This document shows positions 10,639 through 22,155 of a DNA stretch of 64,000 bases, one piece after another. Below the pieces are notes generated by a model that worked only from the letters and a program-made list of their open reading frames with translations, was not told the DNA's origin and did not search any database. The position numbers were made by a program, and so were the translations under genes. How positions within the stretch are numbered: the first letter of the stretch is position 1; each line of letters opens with the position of its first letter. Source of the DNA: Nocardiopsis alba DSM 43377 (GTDB lineage: Bacteria; Actinomycetota; Actinomycetes; Streptosporangiales; Streptosporangiaceae); contig NZ_ANAC01000010.1 in assembly GCF_000341225.1 (NCBI RefSeq), forward strand, positions 124,001 to 188,000, read 5' to 3'.

Positions 10639-11634
10639 TCAGCGCAGGGCGAGGGCGGGGCGGACCTCCCAGGTCGTCCACACCGGGCGGTAGCCCATCC
10701 GGTGCCAGAACGGCCCCGAGAGCGGGTTCATCTCCGCGTAGTTGAGCACCGACACCGCCACCCCGTGACTGTCCAGGGCCTGATGCGCCTGACTGACCAG
10801 AGCCGTACCGATCCCGTGGCCGCGCTCGGCGGCGGTCACCACCGCGTAGCCGATGTGCGCGATCGGGCGGGCGCGCACCAGGGACCTCGCCCAACGGGAA
10901 CGCTCGGGCGGGGACACCCACAGCAGACCGACCGCGCGTCCCCGACGCTCGGCCAACCAGATCCACGAACGCGAACGGTTCAGCGCCCGCGCCGAGACCT
11001 TACGGGTCTGCTCGGCGGTGTCGGGCTGGAGGAAGACCCCGCCGAAGTGCTGCTCGTACCGGTGCTCCTCCATCAGCAACCCCACCACCTGGGTCAGGTC
11101 GCTGATGTCGGCCAGGCGGATCGTCACGTCGCGCGGAGGCAGCGACGGCGGCACCCCGCGACGCCGCTGCCGGGCCGCGAGCACCGTGTAGGGCTGGAGG
11201 CCGTGACGTTGCAGCGGGATGATCCCCTCCACGTCCCGGGCCGGCCAGCTGACCAGGGCGGCCGACTCCGACCCGGTGCCGGTGGGCAGGTCCTCCAGCT
11301 GGTCGCGCCAGCTGGTGAGCAGGGAGTCCAGGGCCCGCGCCGGTTCGGGGCCACCGACGATGGGGGTCAACCAGTGCTGGTCGGGGACGCCCCATATCCG
11401 GCCGACCTCGCCCGGCTGGTACCAGGTGTAGTGCATACTGCCCGCCGCCACGGGGTGGCCGTCCTCGTCGCTGACGGTCAGGAGGGGGTAGGAGTTGGGG
11501 GCGAAGCCCACGGGTTCGGGCAACAGGGGATCGGCGTCGGCCCAGCGTCGGGCGGCCGAACGCACCAACGGGTCGAGTCCGACGTCGCCCCCGGGAGACT
11601 CGTCGTGTCGCACCCGCGCGACGTAACCGCTCAT
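10639..11634 (-). CDS. GNAT-family N-acetyltransferase
   Basis: A 331-residue protein with a C-terminal GNAT domain: VTAAERGHGIGTALVSQAHQ is the acetyl-CoA-binding motif A (the R-G-x-G-x-G/A loop reads RGHGIG), followed by VLNYAEMNPLSGPFWHRMGY, a typical motif B with the FW..MGY ending. The first about 170 residues form another alpha/beta region of unclear origin, possibly a degenerate GNAT repeat. Substrate unknown. Confidence 0.8.
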   Translation of the reverse strand: MSGYVARVRHDESPGGDVGLDPLVRSAARRWADADPLLPEPVGFAPNSYPLLTVSDEDGHPVAAGSMHYTWYQPGEVGRIWGVPDQHWLTPIVGGPEPARALDSLLTSWRDQLEDLPTGTGSESAALVSWPARDVEGIIPLQRHGLQPYTVLAARQRRRGVPPSLPPRDVTIRLADISDLTQVVGLLMEEHRYEQHFGGVFLQPDTAEQTRKVSARALNRSRSWIWLAERRGRAVGLLWVSPPERSRWARSLVRARPIAHIGYAVVTAAERGHGIGTALVSQAHQALDSHGVAVSVLNYAEMNPLSGPFWHRMGYRPVWTTWEVRPALALR

Positions 11635-11970
11635 CCACCCCTCCCCTAGCGGGTCCTTGCCAAGCGAACACCCACGGCCGCGGCCTCGCCGCGGCGCCCA
11701 TGATCATCGTGCCCACCACGCGGACGTATCGGCGCGGTGGGGACGGAACGACCGTACCGCCTCATCCTGGCACCGATACGCGAAAACGGGGAACCGTACC
11801 GATGGTACGGACCATCCCGCCCTCCGTGGCGCCTCACACGAGTGCGGGTGGACGCGCTCCACGGTAACGGATCATGGCCCGCCCACCGAGGGCGGGGCGG
11901 TGCGTACGAGAGCGCGAGCGCCTGCCACATAGGGGTTTCGGAGTCCGCCCGGGGTGGAGGGCGAGGGGGT
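11635..11970. other. intergenic region with operator-like palindrome
   Basis: About 335 bp between the GNAT start and the lipoprotein stop. It is somewhat less GC-extreme than its neighbours and contains a perfect 7-3-7 inverted repeat at 11794-11810 plus a nearby related half-site (accgtacc at about 11751). Probably the GNAT promoter/regulatory region. No gene is supported. Confidence 0.5.
11794..11810. promoter_or_regulatory. operator-like perfect palindrome
   Basis: CCGTACC-GAT-GGTACGG is an exact inverted repeat with a 3-nt centre, about 160 bp upstream of the GNAT start. Size and symmetry fit a homodimeric repressor site; the regulator is unknown. A partial copy of the half-site lies about 45 bp to the left. 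Confidence 0.4.
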
Positions 11971-12450
11971 TCAGATACCGGCGTCGCCGCCCTCGGTGAC
12001 GGTGGTGTTACGGCCGTGGTTGACCACCACGGGGTCGCCTCCGGCGAAGGAGACCTTGTTGTCCACCCCCACCAACACGATCTTCTCGGCGCTGCCCACC
12101 TCGACCACCGAACCACGACCGCTGGCGCGCACCAGACCGCACTCGCCGTCCAGCACCACCTTGGCGTTGTCGGCGGAGACGACGACCTTGCGATGTTCGC
12201 AGTCCTCGTGGACGTCGGCCTCGTCGTCGACCACCAGGATCACCTCGTCGTCGACGACGTTGCCCTCCGGCTCCCGCTCGCGGTCCTCATCGGTCGATCC
12301 CCGCCCCTCGTCCACGGCATGGGTGCGTCCGGAACCCGGGTCGACCTCGTCGGGGGCCGCCTGCTCCACCCCACAGCCGACGACCAGGGAACCGAGCAGC
12401 GCAGCGCCGCCCACGAGTCGAAGAACTCGACCACCCATGAACTCCCCCAT
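11971..12450 (-). CDS. secreted lipoprotein with DUF3060-type beta repeat domain
   Basis: About 159 residues. The N-terminus has a lipoprotein signal: hydrophobic VLRLVGGAALLGSLVVGCG with lipobox LVVGC. A charged linker (about residues 35-75) precedes the DUF3060-like domain: CEHRKVVVSADNAKVVLDG, then paired short strands with two Cys that may form a disulfide. Such domains look like small beta-helix or solenoid modules of unknown function. Start is uncertain: ATG at 12450 or 12438 (a GGGGGAG lies before the second but very close). Extracellular, membrane-anchored. Confidence 0.8.
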   Translation of the reverse strand: MGEFMGGRVLRLVGGAALLGSLVVGCGVEQAAPDEVDPGSGRTHAVDEGRGSTDEDREREPEGNVVDDEVILVVDDEADVHEDCEHRKVVVSADNAKVVLDGECGLVRASGRGSVVEVGSAEKIVLVGVDNKVSFAGGDPVVVNHGRNTTVTEGGDAGI

Positions 12451-12569
12451 AGCAAAAACCGATAATCGCGACATAGGTCCGGGACAAGGCCCAAGACTAT
12501 GTCACGTGAAGGTAACTATGCGACCCAAGAGTTCTGTGATCGTTCTCTTTTCGAGACAGGGTCGGGGAT

Positions 12570-12599
12570 GTGGGAGGAACTCCTGAAAGCCCCTCCCAC
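12570..12599 (-). terminator. probable uvrB terminator
   Basis: GTGGGAGG (12570-12577) and CCTCCCAC (12592-12599) form a perfect 8-bp stem, 15 bp beyond the uvrB stop codon. Confidence 0.6.
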
Positions 12600-12613
12600 C
12601 TGGAAACGTCCGC

Positions 12614-14707
<2,094 letters not shown>

Positions 14708-14847
14708 TAGCCCTCAATCTCCCGTCGAACCACAGGCCGACCCGAGCCGCCCGTCCCCTCTCCCTCCAACGCTACCGACCCCCGGTGACATCCCGGCCGA
14801 TGGAAGTCCGGCCGCGTCGCGCCGCGGCCCCTGGGAACACGTGAGGT

Positions 14848-15450
14848 CTAGGCGGCTCTGCGCAGGAGTTCGTTCCACAGCTCCTCGACCCGGCGTTCCA
14901 GGTCCTCACGGCTCCCGGAGTTGTCCACCACCAGGTCGGCCGAGGCCAGACGGGTCTCCCGGTCGGCCTGGGACGCGATCCTGGCGCGGACCTGCTCGGG
15001 AGGCATCCCCCGGTCCCGGGCCACCCGCTCCACCCGCGTCTCGTCGGGGGTGTCCACCACGACCACCACGTCGTACAGCGACTCCAGGCCGTTCTCGACC
15101 AGCAGCGGCACGTCGTAGACCACGACCTCGGCGTCGGAGTCCAGAGCCTGTTCCATCAGGCGGCCACTGCGCTCGGCCACCTTCGGATGGACGATCGCGT
15201 TGAGCCGTTCCAACCGCTCCTCGTCGGCGAACACCAACTCCCCCAACCGGGGACGGTCCAACCGCCCCTCCGGGGTGAGCACCCCCGCACCGAACTCGGC
15301 GACGATCTCCGCCAACCCGGGCGTGCCCGGTTCCACGACCTCGCGGGCGATGGCGTCCGCGTCGATGACCACCGCGCCGAAGGAGGCCAACGCCGCGGAG
15401 ACCGCGCTCTTACCCGAACCGATACCGCCGGTGAGTCCCACTTTCAGCAT
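14848..15450 (-). CDS. coaE: dephospho-CoA kinase
   Basis: Last step of coenzyme A synthesis, phosphorylating the 3'-hydroxyl of dephospho-CoA. The 200-residue P-loop kinase starts [18 protein letters not shown] with the family Walker [22 protein letters not shown] and [14 protein letters not shown] are the CoaE lid and Walker B-type motifs. The single-domain length is normal. It sits between a GNAT gene and uvrB, an order common in actinobacteria. Confidence 0.96.
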   Translation of the reverse strand: MLKVGLTGGIGSGKSAVSAALASFGAVVIDADAIAREVVEPGTPGLAEIVAEFGAGVLTPEGRLDRPRLGELVFADEERLERLNAIVHPKVAERSGRLMEQALDSDAEVVVYDVPLLVENGLESLYDVVVVVDTPDETRVERVARDRGMPPEQVRARIASQADRETRLASADLVVDNSGSREDLERRVEELWNELLRRAA

Positions 15451-15499
15451 GGCTGCACCCTAGGCCATGGGCATCGGAGGCACACGCCGCGGCTCCCCC

Positions 15500-15994
15500 T
15501 CACAGCGCCGCTCCCACCGCGCTCAACTCCTTGCGCATGTGCACCATCACCAGATGGTCGGCCACCCTCTCCCGGTGCGTCTCGGCGTACCCCACCTCAC
15601 GGTAGAGCCGCTGCTCCTTCGCGCTCTGCGCACCGGTGAACAGCGTCAACGCCGCCAGATCCGGCCGTCGCTCGCGCAACTCCTCCTCGACCCGGGAGAG
15701 CAGCGCCCGGGCGATCCCACGACGTCGCAGATCCGGGGCTACCACCAACCGACCGACGACCCCCGTGGTATCGGTGACCCCGGCCCGCACCGCCCCGACC
15801 ACACGGGCACCGACCACCGCCTTGAGCACCAGAGCCCCCTCGTCGGCCAGAAGCGTCTCGATCCGGCTCAGGCCCTCGGTGAGCGGCAGGATGAACGGAT
15901 CCCCGTACGCCTGCGCCTCGTCGACGTAGGCGGCGCGCTGGAGGGTGAAGATCTCCCCCGCGTCGTCGGGACCGGCCTGGTGGATGTCGAACAC
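15500..15994 (-). CDS. GNAT-family N-acetyltransferase
   Basis: A 164-residue single-domain GNAT. VVGRLVVAPDLRRRGIARAL contains the acetyl-CoA-binding R-R-x-G-I-A loop, and the C-terminal LFTGAQSAKEQRLYREVGY is the usual closing motif. The GTG at 15994 is preceded by an excellent GAGGAGG site. Substrate unknown. It lies between the rpsA terminator and coaE. Confidence 0.85.
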   Translation of the reverse strand: MFDIHQAGPDDAGEIFTLQRAAYVDEAQAYGDPFILPLTEGLSRIETLLADEGALVLKAVVGARVVGAVRAGVTDTTGVVGRLVVAPDLRRRGIARALLSRVEEELRERRPDLAALTLFTGAQSAKEQRLYREVGYAETHRERVADHLVMVHMRKELSAVGAAL

Positions 15995-16087
15995 GTCGCC
16001 TCCTCGACGGCCCCCGCCTCTCGAGGACCCCTCCTGGCACCCTAGGGCGGCCGGAGGCGATACGCGGGGGATTCGCGGACACGGCGA

Positions 16088-16122
16088 AGGGCCGCCCCCA
16101 CACATGGTGGAGACGGCCCCTC
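16088..16122 (-). terminator. probable rpsA terminator
   Basis: A 15-bp stem between 16088-16102 and 16108-16122 with a few G-T wobbles and a 5-nt loop, about 40 bp after the rpsA stop. Confidence 0.65.
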
Positions 16123-16163
16123 GTCAGAGTGTCACTCGGGCTCGCGCCCGATGGACGAGTCGA

Positions 16164-17657
16164 TCAGGACTCGCCACCACCCGCCAGCTTCTCGCGCAGA
16201 GCGGCCAGGGCCTCGTCGGAGGCCAGGGCACCGCTGCTGCCGCTGTCGGAGCCGGTCGAACCGGTCTGACCGCCACCGGTGTACTCTTCCTCCTCCTCGG
16301 GGAGGGGAGCGTTGGCGGCGGCGTCCTCGGCCGCGCGGGCCTCCTCGACCTGCTTGCGGTGAGCCTCGAAGCGAGCCTGCGCCTCGGCGTAGCTGCGCTC
16401 CCACTCGTCCCGCTGAGCCTCGAAGCCCTCGAGCCACTCGCCGCTCTCGGGGTCGAAGCCCTCGGGGTACTTGTAGTTGCCCTGCTCGTCGTAGTCCGCG
16501 GCCATGCCGTACAGGGTGGGGTCGAAGTCCACCTGGTCGGGCGAGACGGCCTCGTTGGCCTGCTTCAGCGAGAGGCTGATGCGACGACGGTCGAGGTCGA
16601 TGTCGATGATCTTGACGAAGATCTCGGTGCCGACCTGGACGACCTGCTCCGGCACCTCGACGTGGCGCTCGGCCAGCTCGGAGATGTGGACCAGACCCTC
16701 GATGCCCTCCTCGACGCGCACGAACGCACCGAACGGAACCAGCTTGGTGACCTTGCCGGGAACGACCTGGCCGATCTGGTGGGTCCGGGCGAACTGCTGC
16801 CACGGGTCTTCCTGGGTCGCCTTGAGCGACAGGGAGACGCGCTCGCGCTCCATGTCCACGTCGAGAACCTCGACGGTGACCTCCTGGCCGACCTCGACGA
16901 CCTCGCTCGGGTGGTCGATGTGCTTCCAGGAGAGCTCGGAGACGTGCACCAGACCGTCGACGCCACCCAGGTCCACGAAGGCACCGAAGTTGACGATCGA
17001 GGAGACGACGCCCTTGCGGATCTGACCCTTCTGGAGGGTGTTGAGGAACGTCTGGCGAACCTCGGACTGGGTCTGCTCGAGCCAGGCACGGCGGGACAGG
17101 ACCACGTTGTTGCGGTTCTTGTCCAGCTCGATGATCTTGGCCTCGAGCTCACGGCCCACGTAGGGCTGGAGGTCGCGGACACGGCGCATCTCGACCAGGG
17201 AGGCGGGCAGGAAGCCGCGCAGGCCGATGTCGAGGATGAGACCACCCTTGACGACCTCGATGACGGTGCCGGTGACGACGCCGTCCTCTTCCTTGATCTT
17301 CTCGATCGTGCCCCAGGCCCGCTCGTACTGAGCGCGCTTCTTGGACAGGATCAGACGGCCTTCCTTGTCCTCCTTCTGGAGAACGAGGGCTTCGACCTGG
17401 TCGCCGACGGCAACGACCTCACCGGGGTCGACGTCGTGCTTGATCGACAGTTCCCGAGAGGGAATCACACCCTCGGTCTTGTAGCCGATGTCGAGCAAGA
17501 CCTCGTCTCGATCGACCTTCACGATGGTGCCCTCGACAATGTCACCGTCGTTGAAGTACTTGATGGTCTCGTCGATCGCCGCGAGGAAGGCTTCCTCGGA
17601 CCCGATGTCGTTGACCGCTACCTGGGGTGTCGAGGTGGCCTCGGTGCTGCTCGTCAT
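16164..17657 (-). CDS. rpsA: 30S ribosomal protein S1
   Basis: RNA-binding ribosomal protein that helps mRNA docking. The 497-residue product has four S1 domains (roughly 38-106, 120-186, 204-272 and 289-358), each with the GxV..I...GAFV/DLGG-type core such as GVVSSIVNFGAFVDLGGVDG and GKVTKLVPFGAFVRVEEG. It ends in an acidic, disordered tail with a polyglutamate run. Four domains instead of six is the standard actinobacterial form. The ATG at 17657 is preferred; the upstream in-frame extension is not conserved. A good promoter lies at about 17.9 kb, giving a leader of about 200 nt. Confidence 0.97.
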   Translation of the reverse strand: MTSSTEATSTPQVAVNDIGSEEAFLAAIDETIKYFNDGDIVEGTIVKVDRDEVLLDIGYKTEGVIPSRELSIKHDVDPGEVVAVGDQVEALVLQKEDKEGRLILSKKRAQYERAWGTIEKIKEEDGVVTGTVIEVVKGGLILDIGLRGFLPASLVEMRRVRDLQPYVGRELEAKIIELDKNRNNVVLSRRAWLEQTQSEVRQTFLNTLQKGQIRKGVVSSIVNFGAFVDLGGVDGLVHVSELSWKHIDHPSEVVEVGQEVTVEVLDVDMERERVSLSLKATQEDPWQQFARTHQIGQVVPGKVTKLVPFGAFVRVEEGIEGLVHISELAERHVEVPEQVVQVGTEIFVKIIDIDLDRRRISLSLKQANEAVSPDQVDFDPTLYGMAADYDEQGNYKYPEGFDPESGEWLEGFEAQRDEWERSYAEAQARFEAHRKQVEEARAAEDAAANAPLPEEEEEYTGGGQTGSTGSDSGSSGALASDEALAALREKLAGGGES

Positions 17658-18101
17658 TTGTGGGTGGACTCCGGATACGGACAGGTTCAGAAAATGGGCA
17701 CGTCGTGGGTTCGGGCTGGTCGATCCGTCGTCCAGATGCAAGAAGCAGGGCCACATGTACGGAACGAGCCGTCCGTGACCGCCGACTACCGGGTCCAGAG
17801 TGGTGACCGATGCGGTGCAACCCTTCGCCCCCTACGGAGACGACAGACGCACGCACGAACCCACAACACTGAGGCCAGAATATGAGACATGGGCGTCCTG
17901 GTCAATCGGAACCCGGGAACGCCAACCCGGCGAAGGCCATGATGGACGCAATTTACCCGAGCCCCGAGGGGAAGTTCAACCGGGCCACGCCGACCCTCCG
18001 ACCAGGCGCGCCACCCGATGTCGCCCCTCGGAGAACACCCCTTCGCGGCGACCGTGAGGATTCCTCCGAAAAATCACGAATCCCCCGGATCGACGAGCCT
18101 C
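17658..18101. other. rpsA leader and promoter region
   Basis: About 440 bp without a supported gene. The part next to rpsA is its 5' leader; the promoter is annotated at 17877-17905. The rest is the downstream flank of arfB. Short open frames on the plus strand here have no conserved content. Confidence 0.6.
17877..17905 (-). promoter_or_regulatory. sigma-70-type promoter for rpsA
   Basis: On the minus strand TTGACC (complement of 17900-17905) and TATTCT (complement of 17877-17882) are separated by exactly 17 bp. This is near-consensus for a housekeeping sigma factor in a GC-rich genome. Transcription would start near 17870, about 210 nt ahead of the rpsA ATG. Confidence 0.6.
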
Positions 18102-18545
18102 TCAGTCCATCGGAGGACGTGAACGCGAGCGCTTGACCTCGCCCCGACGTCTCTTGGCGTCCACCCGTCGCCGCTTCGCGGCCCTGCTGGGCCGACGGCT
18201 ACGACGCTCCGGCGGCGGAGGCGCGATCGCCTCCTCCAGAAGGCGGGCCATCCGCTCCCTGGCCTCCACCCGGTTGCGCGTCTGGGAACGGTGACTCTGC
18301 GCCGACACCGTCAGCACCCCGTCGACCAGGCGCCCTTCGAGACGTTCCAGGGCCCGGGCCCTGCGGGTGGTCCCCAGGGCCCGACAGGAGGCCACGTCCA
18401 AGGAGAGCGACACCCGGGTGTCGGAGGTGTTGACGTGTTGTCCGCCCGGCCCCGAGGACCGGGAGAAACGCCACCTCAACTCCTCGGCGGGAACGGTCAC
18501 CGGCCCCACGGCCAGACCCTTCGTGGTCTCGTCGCTTCCCGTCAC
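18102..18545 (-). CDS. arfB: ArfB/ICT1-like ribosome-rescue peptidyl-tRNA hydrolase
   Basis: A 147-residue release-factor-like hydrolase that frees stalled ribosomes without a stop codon. The catalytic GGQ motif is in SSGPGGQHVNTSDTRVSL. The C-terminal tail is strongly basic (SRRPSRAAKRRR and following), as expected for the helix that enters the empty mRNA channel. It lacks the codon-recognition domains of RF1/RF2. It lies about 50 bp downstream of polA on the same strand. Confidence 0.9.
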   Translation of the reverse strand: MTGSDETTKGLAVGPVTVPAEELRWRFSRSSGPGGQHVNTSDTRVSLSLDVASCRALGTTRRARALERLEGRLVDGVLTVSAQSHRSQTRNRVEARERMARLLEEAIAPPPPERRSRRPSRAAKRRRVDAKRRRGEVKRSRSRPPMD

Positions 18546-18592
18546 CGTTCCCGCTCCTCTCCTACCCGCGCCGACCGGGCCCCGGAGCGCCC

Positions 18593-21352
18593 TCAGTGCG
18601 CGGCGTCATGCCAGTTCTGCCCGCTGCCGACCGAGACACCCAGCGGAACACGCAGATCATAGGCCGTGCCCATCTCGTGCGTCACGAGGTTTTCGACCGC
18701 CTCACGCTCGCCCGGAGCGACCTCCACCACGAGTTCGTCGTGCACCTGCAACAGCACCCGGGAGGCGTGCCCGCCCTCGGTGAGCGCCGCGTCCACCTGG
18801 AGCATCGCCACCTTGATGATGTCGGCCGCCGAACCCTGGATCGGCGCGTTGAGCGCCATCCGCTCGGCCATCTCCCGCCGCTGACGGTTGTCGCTGGTCA
18901 GGTCGGGCAGGTAACGCCGCCGGCCCAGGATCGTCTCGGTGTAGCCGACCTTGCGCGCCTGCTCCACCACCTCGTGGAGGTAGTCGCGCACCCCGCCGAA
19001 GCTGGCGAAGTAGTCCTCCATGAGCTTCTTGGCCTCGTCCGGGGCGATCCCCAACTGCTGGGAGAGACCGTAGGCGCTCAGCCCGTAGGCCAACCCGTAG
19101 CTCATCGCCTTGATCCGGGAACGCGCCTCCCCGTCGACCTCCTCCACGTCGATGTCGAACACCTGCGCCGCCATGTGCGCGTGGAAGTCGTAGCCGCTGT
19201 TGAAGGCGTCGATCAACGCCTGCTCACCGGACAGATGCGCCATGATCCGCAATTCGATCTGGCTGTAGTCGGCCGTCAACAGCTCCTGGTAGCCCGGGCC
19301 CACCACGAACGCCCGCCGGATACGACGCCCCACGTCGGTGCGGATCGGGATGTTCTGGAGGTTGGGGTCGGTCGAGCTGAGCCGGCCGGTCGCCGCCACC
19401 GTCTGGTTGAAGGTCGTGTGGATGCGGTCGTCGTCGGCGATCGTCTTGATCAGACCCTCGACCGTGGTCCGCAGCTTGGTCTGGTCGCGGTGGTGCAGCA
19501 GCACCCCCGGCAGCTCGTTGTCGCTCTGGGTCGCCAGCCACGCCAACGCGTCCGCGTCGGTGGTGTACCCCGTCTTGATCTTCTTGGTCCGGGGCAGCCC
19601 CAGGTCCTCGAAGAGCACCTGCTGCAACTGCTTGGGCGAGCCCAGGTTGAACTCACGCCCCACGATCTCGTGCGCCCGGGCCACCGCCGCGCGCCCTGCC
19701 GCGGCGAACTCGCCCTGGAGCTCCTCCAGGTAGGGGCGGTCCGCGGCGATACCGGCCCGCTCCATCCTGGCCAGCACGTCCACCAGCGGCAGCTCGACCT
19801 CGCGCAGCAGATGGTCGCCCCCACGACGGTCCAGCTCGGCGGAGAGCACCACGGCCAGGTCGCGGACGGCGGCGGCCCGCACCGCGAGCCCGTGTCCGCG
19901 CCCGTTCTCGACCTCCTCGCCCAGGTCCAGGGAGAGCTGGGCGCCGTCGTCCTTCTCCTCCAGCTCCAGACCCAGGTACTTACGGCACAGGTCGAGCAGG
20001 TCGAACCGGCGCTGCCCGGGCTGGACCAGGTAGGCGGCCAACGCGGTGTCGCTGACCACCCCGCCCAGTTCCCAGCCGTGCGCTCCCAGGGCCAACAGCG
20101 CGCCCTTGTACTCGTGCACCACCTTGGGCCGCGCGGGGTCGGCCAGGAAGGCCGCCAGAGCCTCATGGTCGGAGGCGTCCAGAAGGGTGGGGTCCACGAA
20201 CAGCGAGGCACCGCCCGCGACCGTCACCGCGAGCCCGTCCACACGGCCGGTGCCCTGCCCCCAGGTGCCCTCCAGGGCGATCCCGGCGGGGGCCGCCCCG
20301 GTGACACCGTCCGCCGAGGCGTGCTCGGTGAGCCAGTCGGCCACCCGGCCGGTCTCGGCCACGGTCACGTCCACGTCGAAACCGGCGACGTCCGCGCCGT
20401 CCTCGGCCCCCTCACGGCCGTCGTCGCCGGTGCGCACCACCGCGTACAGCCGCTCGCGCAGGTTGGAGGCGAACTCCAGGTTGTCGAAGAGCGCGTCCAC
20501 GCCGGCCCGGTCCGTCTCGCCCAGACCCAGGTCCCGCACGTCCGACTCCAGCGGCACCTCGGTGACCAGCTTGTTGAGCCGCTGGTTGCGCAGGACGTCG
20601 GCCAGGTGGTCGCGGAAGTTCTGCCCGGCCTTGCCGGTCACCTCGTCCGCGCGCTCGACCAGCGCCTCCAGGGAACCGAACTTCGTGATCCACTTGGCCG
20701 CGGTCTTGGGGCCGACCCCGGGCACGCCCGGAAGGTTGTCGGCCTTCTCCCCCACCAGGGCGGCCAGGTCGCGGTAGCGCTCGGGCGGCACCCCGTACTT
20801 GTCCTGGACCGCCTCGGGGTCCATCCGGCGCAGGTCGGACAGGCTCTTGCCCGGGTAGAGGACCGTGCAGTCCTCGGTGACGAGCTGGAAGGCGTCCCGG
20901 TCGCCCGAGGCGATCAGCACCTCCATCCCCGCCTCGCAACCCTGGTGCGCCAACGTCGCGATGACGTCGTCGGCCTCGAAGCCGGGCGCGGACAGGTTGG
21001 TCACCCCGATCATCCGCATCAGGTCCTGGGTGAGCGGAACCTGGGAGGGGAACTCCGGCGGGGTCTCGGACCGGCCCCCCTTGTAACCGTCGTACTCCTC
21101 GTCCCGGAAGGTGGGACCGGACAGGTCCCAGGCCACCGCCACATGGGTGGGCTCCTCATCGCGCAAGAGCTTCACCAGCATGGAGGCGAACCCGTACACG
21201 GCGTTGGTCGATTGCCCGGTACTGGTCCCGAACTTCTCCACCGGCAGCGCGAAGAAGGCACGGAAGGCCATCGAGTGGCCGTCCAGAAGGAGCAGGCGGG
21301 GACGCCCACCGGCGGTCGGGGCTGTCTGTTCGGGGGTCTCTCGCTTGGTCAC
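18593..21352 (-). CDS. polA: DNA polymerase I
   Basis: Repair and Okazaki-maturation polymerase, about 919 residues. The 5'-3' exonuclease domain has LLLLDGHSMAFRAFFALP, GFEADDVIATLA and DNLPGVPGVGPKTAAKW. The polymerase domain has LLTADYSQIELRIMAHLSG (motif A), RIKAMSYGLAYGLSAYGLSQ (motif B) and LLQVHDELVVEV (motif C). The middle 3'-5' exonuclease-like region lacks the DxE metal ligands (it reads AGIALEGTWGQ), so proofreading is probably absent, as in other actinobacterial PolA. The start is GTG 21352 or the adjacent GTG 21355; no strong ribosome site is seen. Confidence 0.96.
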   Translation of the reverse strand: MTKRETPEQTAPTAGGRPRLLLLDGHSMAFRAFFALPVEKFGTSTGQSTNAVYGFASMLVKLLRDEEPTHVAVAWDLSGPTFRDEEYDGYKGGRSETPPEFPSQVPLTQDLMRMIGVTNLSAPGFEADDVIATLAHQGCEAGMEVLIASGDRDAFQLVTEDCTVLYPGKSLSDLRRMDPEAVQDKYGVPPERYRDLAALVGEKADNLPGVPGVGPKTAAKWITKFGSLEALVERADEVTGKAGQNFRDHLADVLRNQRLNKLVTEVPLESDVRDLGLGETDRAGVDALFDNLEFASNLRERLYAVVRTGDDGREGAEDGADVAGFDVDVTVAETGRVADWLTEHASADGVTGAAPAGIALEGTWGQGTGRVDGLAVTVAGGASLFVDPTLLDASDHEALAAFLADPARPKVVHEYKGALLALGAHGWELGGVVSDTALAAYLVQPGQRRFDLLDLCRKYLGLELEEKDDGAQLSLDLGEEVENGRGHGLAVRAAAVRDLAVVLSAELDRRGGDHLLREVELPLVDVLARMERAGIAADRPYLEELQGEFAAAGRAAVARAHEIVGREFNLGSPKQLQQVLFEDLGLPRTKKIKTGYTTDADALAWLATQSDNELPGVLLHHRDQTKLRTTVEGLIKTIADDDRIHTTFNQTVAATGRLSSTDPNLQNIPIRTDVGRRIRRAFVVGPGYQELLTADYSQIELRIMAHLSGEQALIDAFNSGYDFHAHMAAQVFDIDVEEVDGEARSRIKAMSYGLAYGLSAYGLSQQLGIAPDEAKKLMEDYFASFGGVRDYLHEVVEQARKVGYTETILGRRRYLPDLTSDNRQRREMAERMALNAPIQGSAADIIKVAMLQVDAALTEGGHASRVLLQVHDELVVEVAPGEREAVENLVTHEMGTAYDLRVPLGVSVGSGQNWHDAAH

Positions 21353-21472
21353 CACAGGTGAGATCTTAGGATGCGCCGCGGACACTCCGAGGCCATCACC
21401 ACGAGAACACCACCCGACCCCGGCCGGTTCGACCGGGTAAGGGACCACCTGAGCGGATCGAAAGGCACCATC

Positions 21473-21916
21473 ATGAGTACAGACGCCGGGGAACTGCGGG
21501 ATCTACTGGAGTCCGGCGCCCTCTCCGCGGGCCTGGGCGAGACGATGGGCATCGAGATCACCGAGGCCACGGCCGAGCGTGTCGTGGGCCGTATGCCGGT
21601 GGAGGGCAACCGCCAGCCCTTCGGGCTCCTGCACGGAGGCGCCTCCTGCGTCCTGGCCGAGTCGCTGGGCTCGATCGGCTCCAGCATCCACGCCCACGGC
21701 TTCGACCGCGTCGCCGTGGGCATCGAGATCAACGCCACCCACCACCGCTCCGCGGTCGAAGGCCACGTCACCGGTGTCGCCACCCCCGTCCACCTGGGCC
21801 GGACCCTGTCCACCTGGGAGATCGTCATCACCGACGACCAGGGACGCAAGGTCTGCACCTCCCGCCTGACCTGCATGCTGCGGGACAAGCCGAACGGCGC
21901 CCCCCAGGGAACCTGA
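21473..21916 (+). CDS. hotdog-fold acyl-CoA thioesterase (PaaI/YbdB type)
   Basis: A 147-residue hotdog thioesterase. The helix motif RQPFGLLHGGASCVLAESLG includes the HGG turn and the catalytic-position Glu, and INATHHRSAVEGHVTGVATP supplies the paired strands. The ATG at 21473 has AAAGG at good spacing; readings from 21371 are not supported. Divergent from polA, with a shared upstream region of about 120 bp. The acyl substrate is not readable. Confidence 0.88.
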   Translation: MSTDAGELRDLLESGALSAGLGETMGIEITEATAERVVGRMPVEGNRQPFGLLHGGASCVLAESLGSIGSSIHAHGFDRVAVGIEINATHHRSAVEGHVTGVATPVHLGRTLSTWEIVITDDQGRKVCTSRLTCMLRDKPNGAPQGT

Positions 21917-21950
21917 GCCCGACTTCACGAACAACCCCAGAACGACTACC

Positions 21951-21995
21951 GAAGGCCCGCCCCGGCAAGAGCGCCACCGCCCGGGGCGGGCCTTC
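21951..21995 (+). terminator. strong terminator after the thioesterase gene
   Basis: GAAGGCCCGCCCCGG (21951-21965) and CCGGGGCGGGCCTTC (21981-21995) form a perfect 15-bp stem with a 15-nt loop, 35 bp past the stop. Confidence 0.85.
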
Positions 21996-22155
21996 TCGCA
22001 TATGGACGGAGTACCACGAGAACACGCCCGCCGCCCGGGCCGCACCCTCAGGAGGCACGACGTGGCACCGAGTACCCGATGACCACAGCTTCATAACGGC
22101 ACGGAGGCGAGTAGGACGCAACCACTCCCCCACACTTCCCGAAGCCGAACTTACG

